Positions 62,505 to 64,000 of a stretch of 64,000 nt of DNA are shown in pieces. The DNA is from Pseudonocardia acidicola (GTDB lineage: Bacteria; Actinomycetota; Actinomycetes; Mycobacteriales; Pseudonocardiaceae). A program made the position numbers and the translations under genes. Position 1 is the first letter of the stretch; each line of letters starts with the position of its first letter. The stretch is taken from contig NZ_JAAXLA010000025.1 in the NCBI RefSeq assembly GCF_012911935.1, positions 1 through 64,000 on the forward strand, written 5' to 3'. The notes beneath the pieces are model-generated. The model saw nothing but the letters and a program-made list of their open reading frames with translations. It made no database searches and was not told the origin of the DNA.

Positions 62505-63275
62505 TCAGGCGGCGCGGGTCGCGCCAGCGGGCGCGTAGGTGGCCGGGACGGCGCCCAGCGCGAGCACCGCGTCGACCGCGGCCAGCGCGGCGCGCACCCG
62601 GGCCGGCCGCTTCAGGTCCTTCGCGCGCAGCGCGATGCGGACCAGCCCGCCGCGGCGCGCCGTGCGCAGCGCCTCGCCCCCCAGCACCCGGCACCGCCAC
62701 GCCTCGGCGGCCCGCTGGTCCTCCGCGACCGGCCGCTTCTCCCCCGACGCCCGGAAACCGAGCACCCGGGCGCGCACCGCCGTGCCGGCCTGCGGGCCGT
62801 GCAGCAGCCGGACGGCCGATTCGTCGGCGCACACCACGAACCCCTGCTCGCGCAGCGCCTCCAGCGTGCCGGGTGAGGCGAGCCAGCGCGGCGGCACGAA
62901 CAGATCGGTGACCAGCCCGGCGCCGGTCAGCGCGCGCCGGGCCGCCATGAGGCGCAACGCGGCCTCGTGCCGGGGCAGCGCGGCGAACTCCGCACGCCGG
63001 CCGAGCTGCGGCACCGACCGCCAGGAGCCGATCGGCGCGGCGGTGTGGTCGTAGCCGTGCAGCACGATCGCGTCCCCAGCCGCGCGGCGCTCGTGCAACC
63101 AGCGCACCAGCGGGGAGCCGGGACCCACCACACCGTCCCGGCCCCGGGGCCGGAACAGCTGCGAGAGCGGGACCCCGCGGGCGTCCAGCTCAGCGGTCAG
63201 CTCGCTCCCCCGGGCGAGCGCTTCGGGGGCTTCGTCGGACAGACCGGACAATGAGACGACCAGTCGTGCAGCCAT
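62505..63275 (-). CDS. DUF2334 polysaccharide-deacetylase-like protein
   Basis: 256 aa from ATG 63275. RLVVSLSGLSDEAPEALARG replaces the usual NodB D-D start, but HGYDHT (about 76-81) matches the second metal-binding motif and FVPPRW the following strand. DUF2334 proteins share the carbohydrate-esterase 4 fold. A catalytic role on a glycan is possible. It converges on the UlaG-like gene and lies near purC. Confidence 0.82.
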   Translation of the reverse strand: MAARLVVSLSGLSDEAPEALARGSELTAELDARGVPLSQLFRPRGRDGVVGPGSPLVRWLHERRAAGDAIVLHGYDHTAAPIGSWRSVPQLGRRAEFAALPRHEAALRLMAARRALTGAGLVTDLFVPPRWLASPGTLEALREQGFVVCADESAVRLLHGPQAGTAVRARVLGFRASGEKRPVAEDQRAAEAWRCRVLGGEALRTARRGGLVRIALRAKDLKRPARVRAALAAVDAVLALGAVPATYAPAGATRAA

Positions 63276-63356
63276 GTCCCCATGGAGCCACAGTCGGGTG
63301 AACTCCCGCACCCTCATGGGGTGGTCCACGGCGAACGGGCGCCGAAACTCCGAGGA

Positions 63357-64000
63357 TCAGCCCCAGGTCCGGCCGGTGATCCGCTCGTAGACCTCGATGT
63401 AGCGGTCCCGAGTGGCGGCCACGATGTCGTCGGGCACCTCGGGACCGGGCGCGGTGCGGTCCCAGTCGAGGGTGGCCGACCAGTCACGGACGAACTGCTT
63501 GTCGAAGGAGAACTGCGGACGCCCGGGTTCCCACCGGTCCGCCGGCCAGAACCGTGACGAGTCCGGGGTGAGCACCTCGTCGGCCAGCACGAGCTCACCC
63601 TTCGCATCGCGGCCGAACTCCAGCTTGGTGTCCGCGACGATGATCCCGTTGGCCGCGGCGGTCTCGGCGCCACGCCGGTAGACGTCCAGGGTCAGCGACC
63701 GCAGCCGCTCTGCGGTGTCCGCGCCGACCGCGGCCACCACCTCGTCGAAGGTCATGAACTCGTCGTGCTGGCCGACCGGCGCCTTGGTCGTCGGCGTGAA
63801 GATCGGCTCGGGCAGTTCGGAGCCCTCGACCAGCCCCTCCGGCAGCGCGACCCCGGAGACGGTGCCGTGCTTCTGGTACTCCTTCAGCCCCAGCCCGGTC
63901 AGGTAGCCACGCGCGATGGCCTCGACCGGCAGCATGTCCAACCGCCGGCACCGGATCGCCCGACCGGCGAACTCGGCGGGCACGTCGGTCGCGGAGATCA
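63357..64000 (-). CDS. purC: SAICAR synthetase PurC, cut by the window edge
   Basis: The C-terminal 213 or so residues of PurC. The frame continues past base 64000 (…[26 protein letters not shown]). Conserved [54 protein letters not shown] and FDKQFVRDW. It joins aspartate to CAIR in purine synthesis. The true start lies outside the window. Confidence 0.96.
   Translation of the reverse strand, partial: ISATDVPAEFAGRAIRCRRLDMLPVEAIARGYLTGLGLKEYQKHGTVSGVALPEGLVEGSELPEPIFTPTTKAPVGQHDEFMTFDEVVAAVGADTAERLRSLTLDVYRRGAETAAANGIIVADTKLEFGRDAKGELVLADEVLTPDSSRFWPADRWEPGRPQFSFDKQFVRDWSATLDWDRTAPGPEVPDDIVAATRDRYIEVYERITGRTWG

Overview
The window looks like chromosomal DNA of a high-GC actinomycete that makes mycothiol (mshD, glnR, thiX and lmeA are present). 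A Pseudonocardiales-type organism is my best guess, but sequence alone does not prove it. Many genes have a TANNNT -10 box 6-8 nt before the start codon, i.e. leaderless transcripts, which is typical of this group.

Region A (1-15955) is catabolic. A minus-strand operon of 12 tightly coupled genes runs from 13979 down to 1151. In order it encodes a biotin carboxyl carrier protein, biotin carboxylase, an unusual HMGL-type carboxyltransferase, a stand-alone phosphohistidine domain, a 516-aa protein I do not recognise, an acyl-CoA ligase, a small winged-helix-like protein, a PPDK-like kinase without a PEP barrel, a thiolase, a Tyr-phosphatase-like enzyme, biotin synthase and its auxiliary protein BsaP. 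An SDR dehydrogenase and an FCD-type GntR regulator diverge from it, and a zinc alcohol dehydrogenase converges on it. My reading is an ATP- and biotin-dependent ketone carboxylation pathway: alcohol to ketone, to activated enol (phosphate), to 3-oxoacid, to 3-oxoacyl-CoA, to acyl-CoAs. It brings its own biotin supply. The carboxyltransferase has lost the lysine that pyruvate carboxylase carbamylates. This is the strongest candidate for an undescribed system.

Region B (about 16411-22973) is a small island inserted in the 3' end of a tRNA-Lys(TTT) gene and bounded by a 43-44 bp direct repeat. It carries a four-gene defence-like set: an OGG-fold protein, a zinc-hook SMC-like ATPase, a small protein and a DUF262/DUF1524 nuclease. 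The ATPase has a frameshift and the nuclease an internal amber codon. No integrase is visible.

Region C (23178-64000) is a conserved actinobacterial core block whose gene order, from memory, mirrors Mycobacterium tuberculosis Rv0823c to Rv0803. It has dus, a diguanylate cyclase, LCP, phoU, dodecin, pstBACS, mshD, glnR, a frameshifted hydrolase, lmeA, thiX, a sulfurtransferase operon behind a cysteine-rich leader peptide, nitrobindin, a DivIVA-like protein, Fur, ygfZ, transporters, an NrtR-like regulator, purM, purF, a GGDEF-EAL protein, purL, a three-gene phosphorelay, purQ, purS and the end of purC. The themes are phosphate, nitrogen and sulfur homeostasis and purine synthesis.
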